Part shown: in pieces, positions 27,501 through 35,361 of the stretch | Layout: every line of letters begins with the position of its first letter | How positions within the stretch are numbered: the stretch's first letter is position 1 | DNA from: Singulisphaera sp. GP187 | GTDB taxonomy: Bacteria > Planctomycetota > Phycisphaerae > Phycisphaerales > SM1A02 | Direction of reading: 5' to 3' | DNA length: 64,000 nucleotides | Assembly: GCA_945869475.1 (NCBI GenBank) | Contig: CAMBOV010000009.1 | Coordinates: forward strand, 49,507 to 113,506 | The notes under the pieces: generated by a model | What the model was told of the DNA's origin: nothing | The model's database searches: none | The model's input: only the letters and a program-made list of their open reading frames with translations | Program-made: the position numbers and the translations under genes

Positions 27501-28066
27501 GGGGCAAAGACGCGCTCATCATCGATGATCGATGGAACGGCGGCGGGCAAATTCCAACGCGCTTCATCGAGTTGCTCGATCGCCCTGCGACAAATTGGTG
27601 GGCTCGGCGCAGCACACGCAGTCAAGCGTGGCCACCCGATGGGCACTTCGGTCCAAAGGCGATGCTCATCAACGGTCTCGCAGGTTCGGGCGGCGACATG
27701 TTTCCATGGCTCTTTCGGCAATCCAATCTTGGACCGCTCGTGGGAACGCGCACCTGGGGCGGACTCGTTGGTATCTCCGGCAATCCTTCACTCGTCGATG
27801 GTGCCAGCGTTCGCGTGCCGATGTTCGCCTTCTACGAGAACGATGGATCGTGGGGAGTCGAAGGCCACGGTGTCGACCCCGACGTCGTCGTGATCGATGA
27901 TCCTGCAGTGATGAAGGGTGGACCTTCGCGCGGCGGAATCGATCCTCAAATCGATGTTGCCGTTGGCCTCGTCGCGAAAGCGCTGCGCGATACCCCATTC
28001 AAGCAGGTGCCAACGCCGCCCTATCCAGACCGCAGTGGCATGGGATTACCGACGAGAGATCACTGA
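24587..28066 (+). CDS. Tricorn protease homologue (beta-propellers, PDZ, S41 core)
   Basis: Large exported peptidase of about 1159 residues. An AAGGA element precedes two adjacent ATGs (24587, 24590). After a signal peptide (LVTLSTLASTTLALLIAH), WD40/PD40-type propeller repeats run to about residue 540 (SPDGKSIAFLGNYEGNRDIY, WSPDGKSIAWFEDSLEHGYE). A Lys/Pro/Ala linker with DEKPA repeats follows. The C-terminal half has a tricorn C1 region (FFYDPNMHNVNW), a PDZ domain (VDVKVGEFILAVNGTTI) and the catalytic Ser at about S1034 in AGSGGDMFPWLF. It is expected to degrade peptides in the periplasm. The 3' end overlaps the convergent esterase gene by 7 bp. Confidence 0.93.
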   Translation: MMLVTLSTLASTTLALLIAHQEAPTSAPPHASMLRYPDISQQQIVFTYANGLWVVDKNGGVAQPVADPPGSESFARFSPDGKSIAFLGNYEGNRDIYVTPIDGGIPARVTYNPATEVPADWMNDGRLLFSATGVGTYPRAPQIFSVDSKGGLPSEFPTPYGANPTVSNDGKFLAYTPHSTDQRTWKRYRGGMATDIWVYDLTSNTATRVTQWEGTDTIPMWHASTLYYLSDAGPEHRLNIWSCDATGGNRRQVTQLAEFDIKWPSMGPDDGSAGEIVFQYGSTLMVLNLGTRQARAVDVRMPGARARLRPQSIDASSFIDSWDISPSGKRAVVEARGDIWTLPAENGIPRNLTHTSGIAERSPAWSPDGKSIAWFEDSLEHGYELFVMPADGTGAKRQLTKSDGAFKSNITWSPDSKMLTYGGKTNVLFLIDATSGDEKVIDQEEWENSSPSPSWSHDSSWITYRKSDATGRSAQVIVYDVENGEKHAVTSPAFASGSATFDRAGEWLYYASDQEFTPKYGSMDTTFIYDNSEILLALPLRTSVKAAWQTLESDEEVPAAPKKPGAVKDAKPADEKPADEKPADDKPADEKPADAPPPVEPAPEPVAAEVAVTPAAEPTSPAAPKRKGFTIDFDNIESRAVRIPSVERGAFGNTAVNDKGLLLYSRRGDANSGIKIIDAREKKPAEKVVTTGGRFSMTPDGKKILVAERNNGARIVDASAGGTSKPVVTKPMLVEIDPRTEWRQMVGDAWLIFRDFFYDPNMHNVNWSAVRSRYLALVDDANSREDVSFIISEMISELNVGHAYYNGTEAESGPTANTGLLGVDFEIGSAPAADGSTATAYQLKRIFEGAPWDSDARNPLRSPGVDVKVGEFILAVNGTTIDMQKSPWAAFVGLGGKTITLLVSAKPFRDDTARSVIVTALESDADLRYRSWIEANRAYIDAQSKGSIGYVYVPNTGADGQNDLMRQFIGQRGKDALIIDDRWNGGGQIPTRFIELLDRPATNWWARRSTRSQAWPPDGHFGPKAMLINGLAGSGGDMFPWLFRQSNLGPLVGTRTWGGLVGISGNPSLVDGASVRVPMFAFYENDGSWGVEGHGVDPDVVVIDDPAVMKGGPSRGGIDPQIDVAVGLVAKALRDTPFKQVPTPPYPDRSGMGLPTRDH
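26291..26365 (+). repeat. 15-bp tandem repeat encoding DEKPA units
   Basis: Five in-frame 15-bp copies, close to GATGAAAAGCCTGCG, separate the propeller and protease halves of the tricorn gene. Three copies are identical and two carry single or double substitutions, consistent with recent expansion of a flexible linker. Confidence 0.85.
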
Positions 28067-30120
28067 GCGCGATTCGTATCGCTCGCAAAGGGTGATGCTG
28101 GAAGCAGCGCGCTATTGATGAGATTCGCGCGCACGGGATTGCAACTCCATGCATATCGCACGGCGACTGGCTCAGCGATCTTTGGATGCGAGACAACCAC
28201 GGTTGATCCTCGAATCGTTGCCGTTCCCCACTCGAAAACACCATCGCTGCCTGCGATTGCGAATCCGCCAAGCGCTGCGCCGCCGACCGTTTGCAATCCT
28301 GCGGCGTGATCGAAGGTCAACACCATCGTCGCCCCCTCGCGCACAGCAGCCTGAAACAGTGGACCCGACCACTCGCCGCCCTTTCCGTAGACCTGCGCGA
28401 GCGCCCATCTCGCGAGACGCTCTCCCACAGGCTGCTTCTTTCGCGGATGGATGTCATTGGCATCGCCCACGTCGAGCGTGACGGCGAGACCGCATCCAGG
28501 AACCGAACGCATCGTGTTCAATTGTGCGTCGCGTAACTCAGACCACTCTCCCTCGACTGGATTGTCGCTGGGCTGTTGAAACGCTGCGAGCTGCACGATT
28601 CCAAACGGAAAATCTCCCTGCTGCCACGATTCACGCCACGAACGAATCATGAGCGGCAGCAACTGTCGATAGGCCTCTGCTCGGTCGGAGTTTGATTCAC
28701 CCTGATACCAGAGTGCGCCGCGAATTCCGTACGTTGCGACCGGCGCCATCATCGCGTTCCACATCGTTCCAAAGGCCTTCCATTCGAGCAGTGGATGGCT
28801 CGCCCCCTCTGGAGGCATCGGCGCGAAATTCCCACCCTCTTCGAGCCCGCGCTTCCACTGCCATTCGCCCGCGAGCGCGCGTGGCTTGGCATCTGCTGCG
28901 GTGAGCCCATCGGTCGATGAAGGACGAATCGCGATGCGATCGGCTTGACCGGTCATTCCACCAGCGCCGCCTGTGTCGAGCACAAAGACCGCGACGTCCA
29001 GCGTGGTTGATGCGACAGCCGCTGCGGGAACTTGATAGTTGCGCGACTCGCTGTGCAGACCCGTGGTGCGGCCAACTTCGGTGCCATTGATCCACGCGAT
29101 ATCGCTGTCATCGATTGGACCCAGCGCAAGTCGCAACTCGCGACCAATCCAACTCTGCGGCACGGTCACGCTGCGCCGCCACCACGTGCCACCATCAAAC
29201 TGCGCGAGCGATTCGGTTCCAGCGGTCGAGCCATGCTCGCCTGGCACAACTCCCGTCGACCATCCACTCGCCGCATGCACGGCGCCGCTCTGCCACTGCT
29301 GTGCAAACCCGGGATCTTTCACTGCGAGTGCCTTCCAATACTCAGCGAGCGCTCCTGAATACTCCGCCGATGCATTCTTCATGTCGAGTTGTTTTTCGGC
29401 CGCCGATCGCTGCTCGTACGCACGTGCCTCCTGCTGCTGGGAGGTGACCAGCTCAGCAAACATCGGATGGCCCGCCGCGAAACGTGCAGGCGTCCACGCT
29501 TGGGCGAACGATCCACCCCAATTGATCGAGAGCAGTCCAACGGGAACATCAAGCTCGTGTTGAATCTTCGCCGCGAACCAACTACCCACCGCTGTGAAGT
29601 TCTGCGCATTCTGCGCCGTCGCAACGAGCCACTCCGCCGGCTGATCGTGCAGTGGCGCAACGGCCTTGTCGTGGGGAGCGGTGAAACATCGCACGGTCGC
29701 GGGCAGCGACGCGGCGAAAGCCGCGCCACCTTCACTCGCGCCGATGGGCCATTCCATATTGGATTGCCCACCGCACAACCAGACCTCTCCAACGAGCACA
29801 TCGCTTCTCGAAAGAGTCTGCGTGCCACAGGTCACTTGAAGCGTGAGCGGGCTCGAACTCGCAGCGAGCGCTGGAAGTTGCACCCGCCACTTTCCATCGA
29901 CGCCCGCTTGACCACTGATCGAACTCACACTCTTGCTCGCGCGATCGAGCACCTCGACGCGAATCGGTTGACCCGCGGGAGCGACTCCCCAGACCGGCAG
30001 TGGGATCCCCCGCTGCAAGACCATGTGGTCTGAAAAGACCGAAGGAAGCGAGAGCTGCGCAGTGGCAGTCGTCAAGAGTGAACAGATCACAGTGGCCAGG
30101 ACGAGTGCAGAGATTCGCAT
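28060..30120 (-). CDS. Sialate O-acetylesterase family protein (SGNH hydrolase)
   Basis: The 686-residue exported esterase has a signal peptide (RISALVLATVICSLLTTATA). An N-terminal beta domain follows (LPSVFSDHMVLQRGIPLPVW), then the SGNH block I motif CGGQSNMEWPIG with the nucleophile Ser. A galactose-binding-like insert (WWRRSVTVPQSW, residues 320-420) precedes GIRGALWYQGESNSDRAEAY and the final DANDIHPRKKQPVGERLA, which holds the catalytic Asp/His. The family removes O-acetyl groups from sialic acids or plant glycans; the substrate here is unknown. ATG 30120 gives a clean signal peptide. Confidence 0.9.
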   Translation of the reverse strand: MRISALVLATVICSLLTTATAQLSLPSVFSDHMVLQRGIPLPVWGVAPAGQPIRVEVLDRASKSVSSISGQAGVDGKWRVQLPALAASSSPLTLQVTCGTQTLSRSDVLVGEVWLCGGQSNMEWPIGASEGGAAFAASLPATVRCFTAPHDKAVAPLHDQPAEWLVATAQNAQNFTAVGSWFAAKIQHELDVPVGLLSINWGGSFAQAWTPARFAAGHPMFAELVTSQQQEARAYEQRSAAEKQLDMKNASAEYSGALAEYWKALAVKDPGFAQQWQSGAVHAASGWSTGVVPGEHGSTAGTESLAQFDGGTWWRRSVTVPQSWIGRELRLALGPIDDSDIAWINGTEVGRTTGLHSESRNYQVPAAAVASTTLDVAVFVLDTGGAGGMTGQADRIAIRPSSTDGLTAADAKPRALAGEWQWKRGLEEGGNFAPMPPEGASHPLLEWKAFGTMWNAMMAPVATYGIRGALWYQGESNSDRAEAYRQLLPLMIRSWRESWQQGDFPFGIVQLAAFQQPSDNPVEGEWSELRDAQLNTMRSVPGCGLAVTLDVGDANDIHPRKKQPVGERLARWALAQVYGKGGEWSGPLFQAAVREGATMVLTFDHAAGLQTVGGAALGGFAIAGSDGVFEWGTATIRGSTVVVSHPKIAEPVAVRYAWSCNPVRANLINSALLPASPFASDTNRAQ

Positions 30121-30223
30121 CGGGTTGTTGTACCTCAGTACGCTTGCCCACCGTGTTGAACCTGTTACTATCATGACCCCACATCGGTGACTCTCCCACC
30201 TCGGAAGCGTCACAGATCGAATC

Positions 30224-30295
30224 GCGGGTGTAGCTCAGTGGTAGAGCGCAACCTTGCCAAGGTTGATGTCGAGGGTTCGAGTCCCTTCACCCGCT
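30224..30295 (+). tRNA. tRNA-Gly (anticodon GCC)
   Basis: A 72-nt tRNA. The acceptor GCGGGTG pairs with CACCCGC and the discriminator is T. The D arm contains GCTCAGTGGTAGAGC, the anticodon stem-loop is CAACC-TTGCCAA-GGTTG with GCC, and the T arm is GAGGG-TTCGAGT-CCCTT. CCA is not encoded. A strong terminator hairpin lies 10 nt downstream. Confidence 0.96.
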
Positions 30296-30304
30296 TTGAA
30301 CGTG

Positions 30305-30333
30305 AAACCCGAAGCCTCGCGCTTCGGGTTTTT
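30305..30333 (+). terminator. Rho-independent terminator after tRNA-Gly
   Basis: AACCCGAAGC (30306-30315), loop CTCGC, GCTTCGGGTT (30321-30330), then further T residues. It ends the tRNA transcript. It also touches the stop codon of the convergent oligopeptidase gene (30333-30335) and may serve both directions. Confidence 0.85.
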
Positions 30334-32534
30334 CATGTGCCGGCGGATGGCTTGGCGAGATCGATGAAGAAGGCGAATTCGAGCGCGATTTCTTTGAGGC
30401 GGTTGAACCGTCCAGAGTTTCCGCCGTGCCCGGCGTCCATATTGATGCGCAGAAGAAGCGGATTCTGATCCGTCTTCATCGCGCGAAGTCGTGCGACATA
30501 CTTGGCAGGTTCGAAATACTGAACCTGCGAATCCCAGAGCCCCGTCGTCACCAACATCGCTGGATACCGCTTCTTTTCGATTCGATCGATCGGCGAATAC
30601 CCACCCATGTATTCGTACGCAGCCTTTTCTCGAGGATCGCCCCACTGCGTCCATTCATTGGCAGTCAAGGGGATCGTTTCGTCGAGCATCGTGGTCAGGA
30701 GATCGACGAATGGCACGTGCAGCCCGATCGCGAGGTACTTGTTGCCAGCCTGATTCGCGAGCGCACCCATCAACAACCCGCCGGCGGATCCGCCGGTTGC
30801 GAAGACCTTGTTCGAGGCGCCGTACTTTTCTCGCGTCAGAAAGTCGGTGACGTCTTCAAAGTCGTTGAACGAGTTCCTTTTGTGCATGAGTCGGCCATCC
30901 TCATACCAATCTTGACCGAGATCGGCGCCACCGCGCACATGCGCCGTCGCGAGAAGAAAACCTCGGTCGAGCAGCGAGACTCGGTTGCTACTGAAGTCTG
31001 CATCCGAAGAGAGTCCGTACGCGCCGTACCCCTCTTGATAGATGGGCGCGGTTGCAGTGCGCGCGTATCGATCTTTTCGCCACGCGAGCGAGACTGGAAT
31101 CTTTTTCCCATCGCGCGCGGGTGCCCAGACGCGCGTCGTCTCGTAGAGCGACTTGTCATACCCAATCACAGGCTGCACCTTTCGCAGAACCCGCGCACCC
31201 GTGGCGAGATCGACGTCGTAGATCGTGCTCGGAGTGATCATCGATGTATAGCTCACACGCACCGCAGGCGAGTTGGGATCTTGTCCACTCGCGAGCGTCA
31301 TCGCATAGGCACTTTCGTCCGCCAGAATCGTGAATGGCTTCAGACCCGTTGCACTCTTTCCCCACGGCACCACGCGCACCACCGCGTTTGCGCGTTCCCG
31401 TTCACCCACTGCGATTGCGCCAGCAAACAATTGAAATCCGTCGAGCGAGGTCTCTGGGCGATCGGCGATCAGCTCGCGCCACGTTGATCGGTCGTGCACA
31501 CGTGCCTCATCGGCCTCGACCAACTTGAAGTTGTGCGCGTGATCGTTGGTTCGAATGATCCACAGTCCATTGAGGTGGTCTGCGTACGAACGAACACCCT
31601 CAGCGCGCGCGATTGCGACCGTCGGCACCGCTGTTGGATCACTCCCTGCTACGACGCGCACCTCACTCGTATCGAACCCTTCAAGCGTGATCATCACGAA
31701 CTGATGCGATGCAGTCACCGCGAGCCCCGTGATAAGCGTCGGATCGGATTCGTTGTAGACACGCACATCGCTTGACACGGGCGTGCCGATCGTGTGCCGA
31801 TAGACAGGACCGGTCTGCAACAACTGTGGATCTTGTTGAATGTAAAAGACAGTCTTGTTGTCGAGCGCCCATGCGATCGATTCCATCACTCCGGGAATCA
31901 CATCTGCGAGCGTCTCGCCCGTTGTGAGATTCTTGAATCGCAGCGTGCTGATGCGCCGTCCCGTCGTGTCGTCGGTCCAGGCGAGCATCTCATTGTTGTG
32001 GCTCACTTCAATCGCACCGAGCGAGAAGAACGGCTTTCCACCGCCCATCGCCGGACCATCGAGCAAGACTTCCAGAGGAGCATCCGCCGCGACCGCAGTC
32101 GGTGCACCGCCCTGACGTAACAGCACCGGATACTCGGCTCCCGCGTCAAACCGCGTTGAGTACCAGTAGCCATTGTTGTAACTCGGCGGACTCACATCGT
32201 CTTCTTTGATCCGCGATCGCATTTCGGCGAGCAACGTCGCTTGCAGTGGCGCCAGAGGGGCAGTCATTGTTTCGGTGTAGGCGTTTTCAGCAGTGAGATA
32301 GGCGAGAATCTCAGGTCGTTTCGTGGTCGAGTCATCGTCGCGTAGCCAGTAATAGTCATCGATGCGCTCCCCCTGTGGACTCTTCACCGTGAAGGGAACG
32401 CGCGTGGCGACGGGAGGGGTCGGCCCGGCGACTGTCGCGAGAGGCACCTGCGCTAGCAGAGGTAATTGCATTGCACTCACAACAGAGACGATGGCGGTCG
32501 ATCTGATCATGAATCGGATGGTACGGAACGGCAT
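30333..32534 (-). CDS. S9 family prolyl oligopeptidase / oligopeptidase B-like
   Basis: The 733-residue serine peptidase has an N-terminal hydrophobic export signal (TAIVSVVSAMQLPLLAQ) and a seven-bladed propeller starting at DDYYWLRDDDSTTKRPEILAYL. The alpha/beta-hydrolase domain carries the nucleophile in FATGGSAGGLLMGALANQ, FVDLLTTMLDETIPLT and a C-terminal NMDAGHGGNSGRF with the catalytic His. These are typical of oligopeptidase B, which cleaves after basic residues in short peptides. AGGAG lies 6 nt before ATG 32534, which settles the start. The divergent neighbour begins essentially at the same point. Confidence 0.93.
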   Translation of the reverse strand: MPFRTIRFMIRSTAIVSVVSAMQLPLLAQVPLATVAGPTPPVATRVPFTVKSPQGERIDDYYWLRDDDSTTKRPEILAYLTAENAYTETMTAPLAPLQATLLAEMRSRIKEDDVSPPSYNNGYWYSTRFDAGAEYPVLLRQGGAPTAVAADAPLEVLLDGPAMGGGKPFFSLGAIEVSHNNEMLAWTDDTTGRRISTLRFKNLTTGETLADVIPGVMESIAWALDNKTVFYIQQDPQLLQTGPVYRHTIGTPVSSDVRVYNESDPTLITGLAVTASHQFVMITLEGFDTSEVRVVAGSDPTAVPTVAIARAEGVRSYADHLNGLWIIRTNDHAHNFKLVEADEARVHDRSTWRELIADRPETSLDGFQLFAGAIAVGERERANAVVRVVPWGKSATGLKPFTILADESAYAMTLASGQDPNSPAVRVSYTSMITPSTIYDVDLATGARVLRKVQPVIGYDKSLYETTRVWAPARDGKKIPVSLAWRKDRYARTATAPIYQEGYGAYGLSSDADFSSNRVSLLDRGFLLATAHVRGGADLGQDWYEDGRLMHKRNSFNDFEDVTDFLTREKYGASNKVFATGGSAGGLLMGALANQAGNKYLAIGLHVPFVDLLTTMLDETIPLTANEWTQWGDPREKAAYEYMGGYSPIDRIEKKRYPAMLVTTGLWDSQVQYFEPAKYVARLRAMKTDQNPLLLRINMDAGHGGNSGRFNRLKEIALEFAFFIDLAKPSAGT

Positions 32535-32556
32535 GCTGCGCTCCTACACTCGGTTC

Positions 32557-35361
32557 ATGTCTCTTGCGTTGCTTCTCGCGCTCTTCACAATTCTTGCGCC
32601 TGTCGCTCAAACGCGCGATGAGACTCTCCCGCAGCCAAAGACTCGGCAGAAATCGATTGACTTCGCGAAGGAGCGCGCGTGGTGGTCCTATGCCCCTCTC
32701 GCAACGGTCACACCGCCGCAGGTGAACGATGAGTCCTGGTGCGAGAGCGACATCGACCGATTCATCCTGGCAAAGTTGCAAGCGAGCGGGCTTGCCCCTG
32801 CGCCACGCGCGAGTCGCACGACTCTCATCCGCCGCGCGTCGTTCGACCTGACCGGGCTTCCACCGACACCGCAAGAAGTTGATGCCTTCGTCGCTGACGA
32901 TCGCGAGGATGCGTGGGAACACCTGATCGAGCGGTTGCTTGCGAGCGAGAAGTACGGCGAGCGATGGGCACGCCACTGGCTCGATCTGGTGCGCTACGCA
33001 GACACAAACGGATTCGAGCGCGACGGTGACAAGCCTGCGGCGTGGAGATATCGCGATTGGGTGATCGCTGCCTTCAACAGCGACAAGCCCTACGACCGAT
33101 TTCTGCTCGAGCAACTCGCTGGTGATGAGATTGCCAATCGCAATTTCGACTCGATGGTCGCAACGGGTTACTACAGGCTCGGCATGTGGGACGACGAAGT
33201 GCCTGACCTTGCGCAAGCACTCGCGGACGATCTCGACAGCATCGTCGACACGACTTCGCGCACGATGCTTGGGATGGGTCTCGGCTGCGCTCGTTGCCAT
33301 GATCACAAGGGCGATCCCATACCGCAGCGCGACTACTACGCTTTTGCGGCGCACTTCGCCGGGCTCAAGCCCTACAAGAACGGCAACGGCAATAGCCTCG
33401 AAGCGGCGAGTGTCTTGCGCGTGCTCTCGCGAGATTTTGCCGTAATCGGCGAAGCGACCGTGCGCGCCGACTGGACTGGCGCGCGCGAGTCGTTGATCGA
33501 GCAACTTCGCGAGATCGAGTCTCATGCAGGCGTTGCGGCCACTCCCACGACACGCGGCCTCGTCGCCCACTATCCCTTCGAGACGCGCAGCGATGCGAGT
33601 GAGGAAGAGCGTGCACGCGCACTCTCGATAATCGCAGATCACGCGGGCACCGTTGTCGATCTCTCGTGGGGAGCGCCGGGCAAGACCGGGCTCTGTGCCT
33701 CGTTCGATGGCGGCGACGACCGGGTCTCGATTCCTGCGACGATTCGAGATGATTTCACCATTGCATTCTGGTTCAAGAGCGATCGCATCGCACCAGGCAG
33801 TGCGAGTGATCCTCGTTGGTTCACCGGAGCTGGACTCGTCGACGCTGAAGTGCCAGGCATCGTCGATGACTTTGGAATCTCGATGATCGACAATGGAGTG
33901 ATCGCCGCCGGGGTGGGCAATCCTGAGACCTTCGTCAACTCATCCCCAGGATTCAACGATGGCCTCTGGCACCACGTCGCATTCACCCGCCTCAGGAGCA
34001 GTGGCGAGATCGCACTCTTCATCGACGCGATCGAAGTGATGCGTGCGCGCGGCGGAACGCAATCGCTCACAGCTGCTGACTCGATTTCAATCGGCGCAAT
34101 TCGCGCTGGCGGTCGAGCCTTCACCGGCGCGATTGACGAGGTGCAACTCTTCGAACGCCCTCTCTCGCAGGTTGAACTGCTCACACTCGCAGCAAGCGTC
34201 GCATCGCCTCAGTCGATGCAGTTATCGCTGAGTGACTCCACTGGCGCCGCTGCGCTCACGAAGTGGAGCGATCGATATCAACAACTCGCTTCGCTCAAGC
34301 CACTCGAGTGGCGCGGCAGTGAAGTGCTCTGCGCGAGCGAGCTGGCAGATCCCAACACGACGAACGTGCTGATTCGCGGCAGCCCTCACGCGCCTGCGGA
34401 GGAAGTCTCTCCCGCTCCCCCGCAGATCGCAGCGATTCTTCCCGCGATGGTCGCGGCTGATGTCTACGCGAGTGAATCGAGCGGCCGAAGACTCGCACTT
34501 GCAGAGTGGATCACCGCCCCTAATAATTTCCTCACACTCCGAACGATCGCAAACCGGCTCTGGCAGTACCACTTCAACCGAGGGATTTGCCCGACTCCAA
34601 ACGACTTTGGACACTTCGGCGAGTTGCCCACCCATCCAGAATTGCTCGATTGGCTCGCGCAGCGATTCGTGTCGGATGGATGGAGCATGAAGCAGATGCA
34701 CCGACTCATCATGTCGAGCGCGACCTACCAGATGACGAGCACCGCGACGGACCAAGCCCTCCAACTCGATCCAGCCAACGAACTGCTCTCTCGGTTTCGC
34801 CTTCGCCGGCTCGAGTCTGAGGAGATTCGCGACAGTGTGCTTTCGGTGAATGGATCGCTCAACACACAGATGGGCGGTCCAGGAATTCGTCCCCCCCTTC
34901 CTGAGGCAGTGCTTGCAACGAGCAGCAAGCCTGATGAAGTCTGGCCTGTGACTGACCGTGCCTCGTGGTCGCGCCGAAGTGTTTACATCCATGCGAAACG
35001 CTCGCTGCAACATCCACTGCTCGCAATCTTCGATCAGGCGGATATCGACAGCTCATGCCCCGTTCGATTCTCGACCGTGCAACCCACGCAGGCGCTCACG
35101 ATGCTCAACAGCGAGTTCACCAACAGTGAAGCAGGCGTCTTTGCGACTCGGCTGCGCAGCGACTACCCAGGCGACCTTCGCGCTCAGATCGAACACGCAA
35201 TGCGTCTCGCCTACTGCCGCCCGATCGACTCGCACGAGATCGACGAAGGGGTGGATTTCATCGCCGACTTGCAACGCACCGAATCGATGTCAGAATCAAC
35301 CGCCCTCGAAACGCTCACCCTCGCCCTCCTCAACAGCAATGAGTTCATGCATGTCGACTGA
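32557..35361 (+). CDS. DUF1549 - LamG - DUF1553 planctomycete surface protein
   Basis: The 934-residue exported protein has a signal peptide (SLALLLALFTILAPVAQT). The DUF1549 (PSCyt2) domain shows DIDRFILAKLQASGLAPAP, RASFDLTGLPPTPQEVDAF, ERWARHWLDLVRYADTNGFE and CARCHDHKGDPIPQRDYYAF, the last with a CxxCH haem-type motif. A concanavalin-like LamG domain is inserted (FDGGDDRVSI, FTIAFWFKS, WHHVAFTR). DUF1553 (PSD1) closes the protein with RTIANRLWQYHFNRGICPT and STVQPTQALTMLNSEF. The N-terminal PSCyt1 domain is absent. It overlaps the DUF1501 gene by 11 nt, a recurrent planctomycete pair linked to glycan use. ATG 32533 is an alternative start. Confidence 0.92.
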   Translation: MSLALLLALFTILAPVAQTRDETLPQPKTRQKSIDFAKERAWWSYAPLATVTPPQVNDESWCESDIDRFILAKLQASGLAPAPRASRTTLIRRASFDLTGLPPTPQEVDAFVADDREDAWEHLIERLLASEKYGERWARHWLDLVRYADTNGFERDGDKPAAWRYRDWVIAAFNSDKPYDRFLLEQLAGDEIANRNFDSMVATGYYRLGMWDDEVPDLAQALADDLDSIVDTTSRTMLGMGLGCARCHDHKGDPIPQRDYYAFAAHFAGLKPYKNGNGNSLEAASVLRVLSRDFAVIGEATVRADWTGARESLIEQLREIESHAGVAATPTTRGLVAHYPFETRSDASEEERARALSIIADHAGTVVDLSWGAPGKTGLCASFDGGDDRVSIPATIRDDFTIAFWFKSDRIAPGSASDPRWFTGAGLVDAEVPGIVDDFGISMIDNGVIAAGVGNPETFVNSSPGFNDGLWHHVAFTRLRSSGEIALFIDAIEVMRARGGTQSLTAADSISIGAIRAGGRAFTGAIDEVQLFERPLSQVELLTLAASVASPQSMQLSLSDSTGAAALTKWSDRYQQLASLKPLEWRGSEVLCASELADPNTTNVLIRGSPHAPAEEVSPAPPQIAAILPAMVAADVYASESSGRRLALAEWITAPNNFLTLRTIANRLWQYHFNRGICPTPNDFGHFGELPTHPELLDWLAQRFVSDGWSMKQMHRLIMSSATYQMTSTATDQALQLDPANELLSRFRLRRLESEEIRDSVLSVNGSLNTQMGGPGIRPPLPEAVLATSSKPDEVWPVTDRASWSRRSVYIHAKRSLQHPLLAIFDQADIDSSCPVRFSTVQPTQALTMLNSEFTNSEAGVFATRLRSDYPGDLRAQIEHAMRLAYCRPIDSHEIDEGVDFIADLQRTESMSESTALETLTLALLNSNEFMHVD

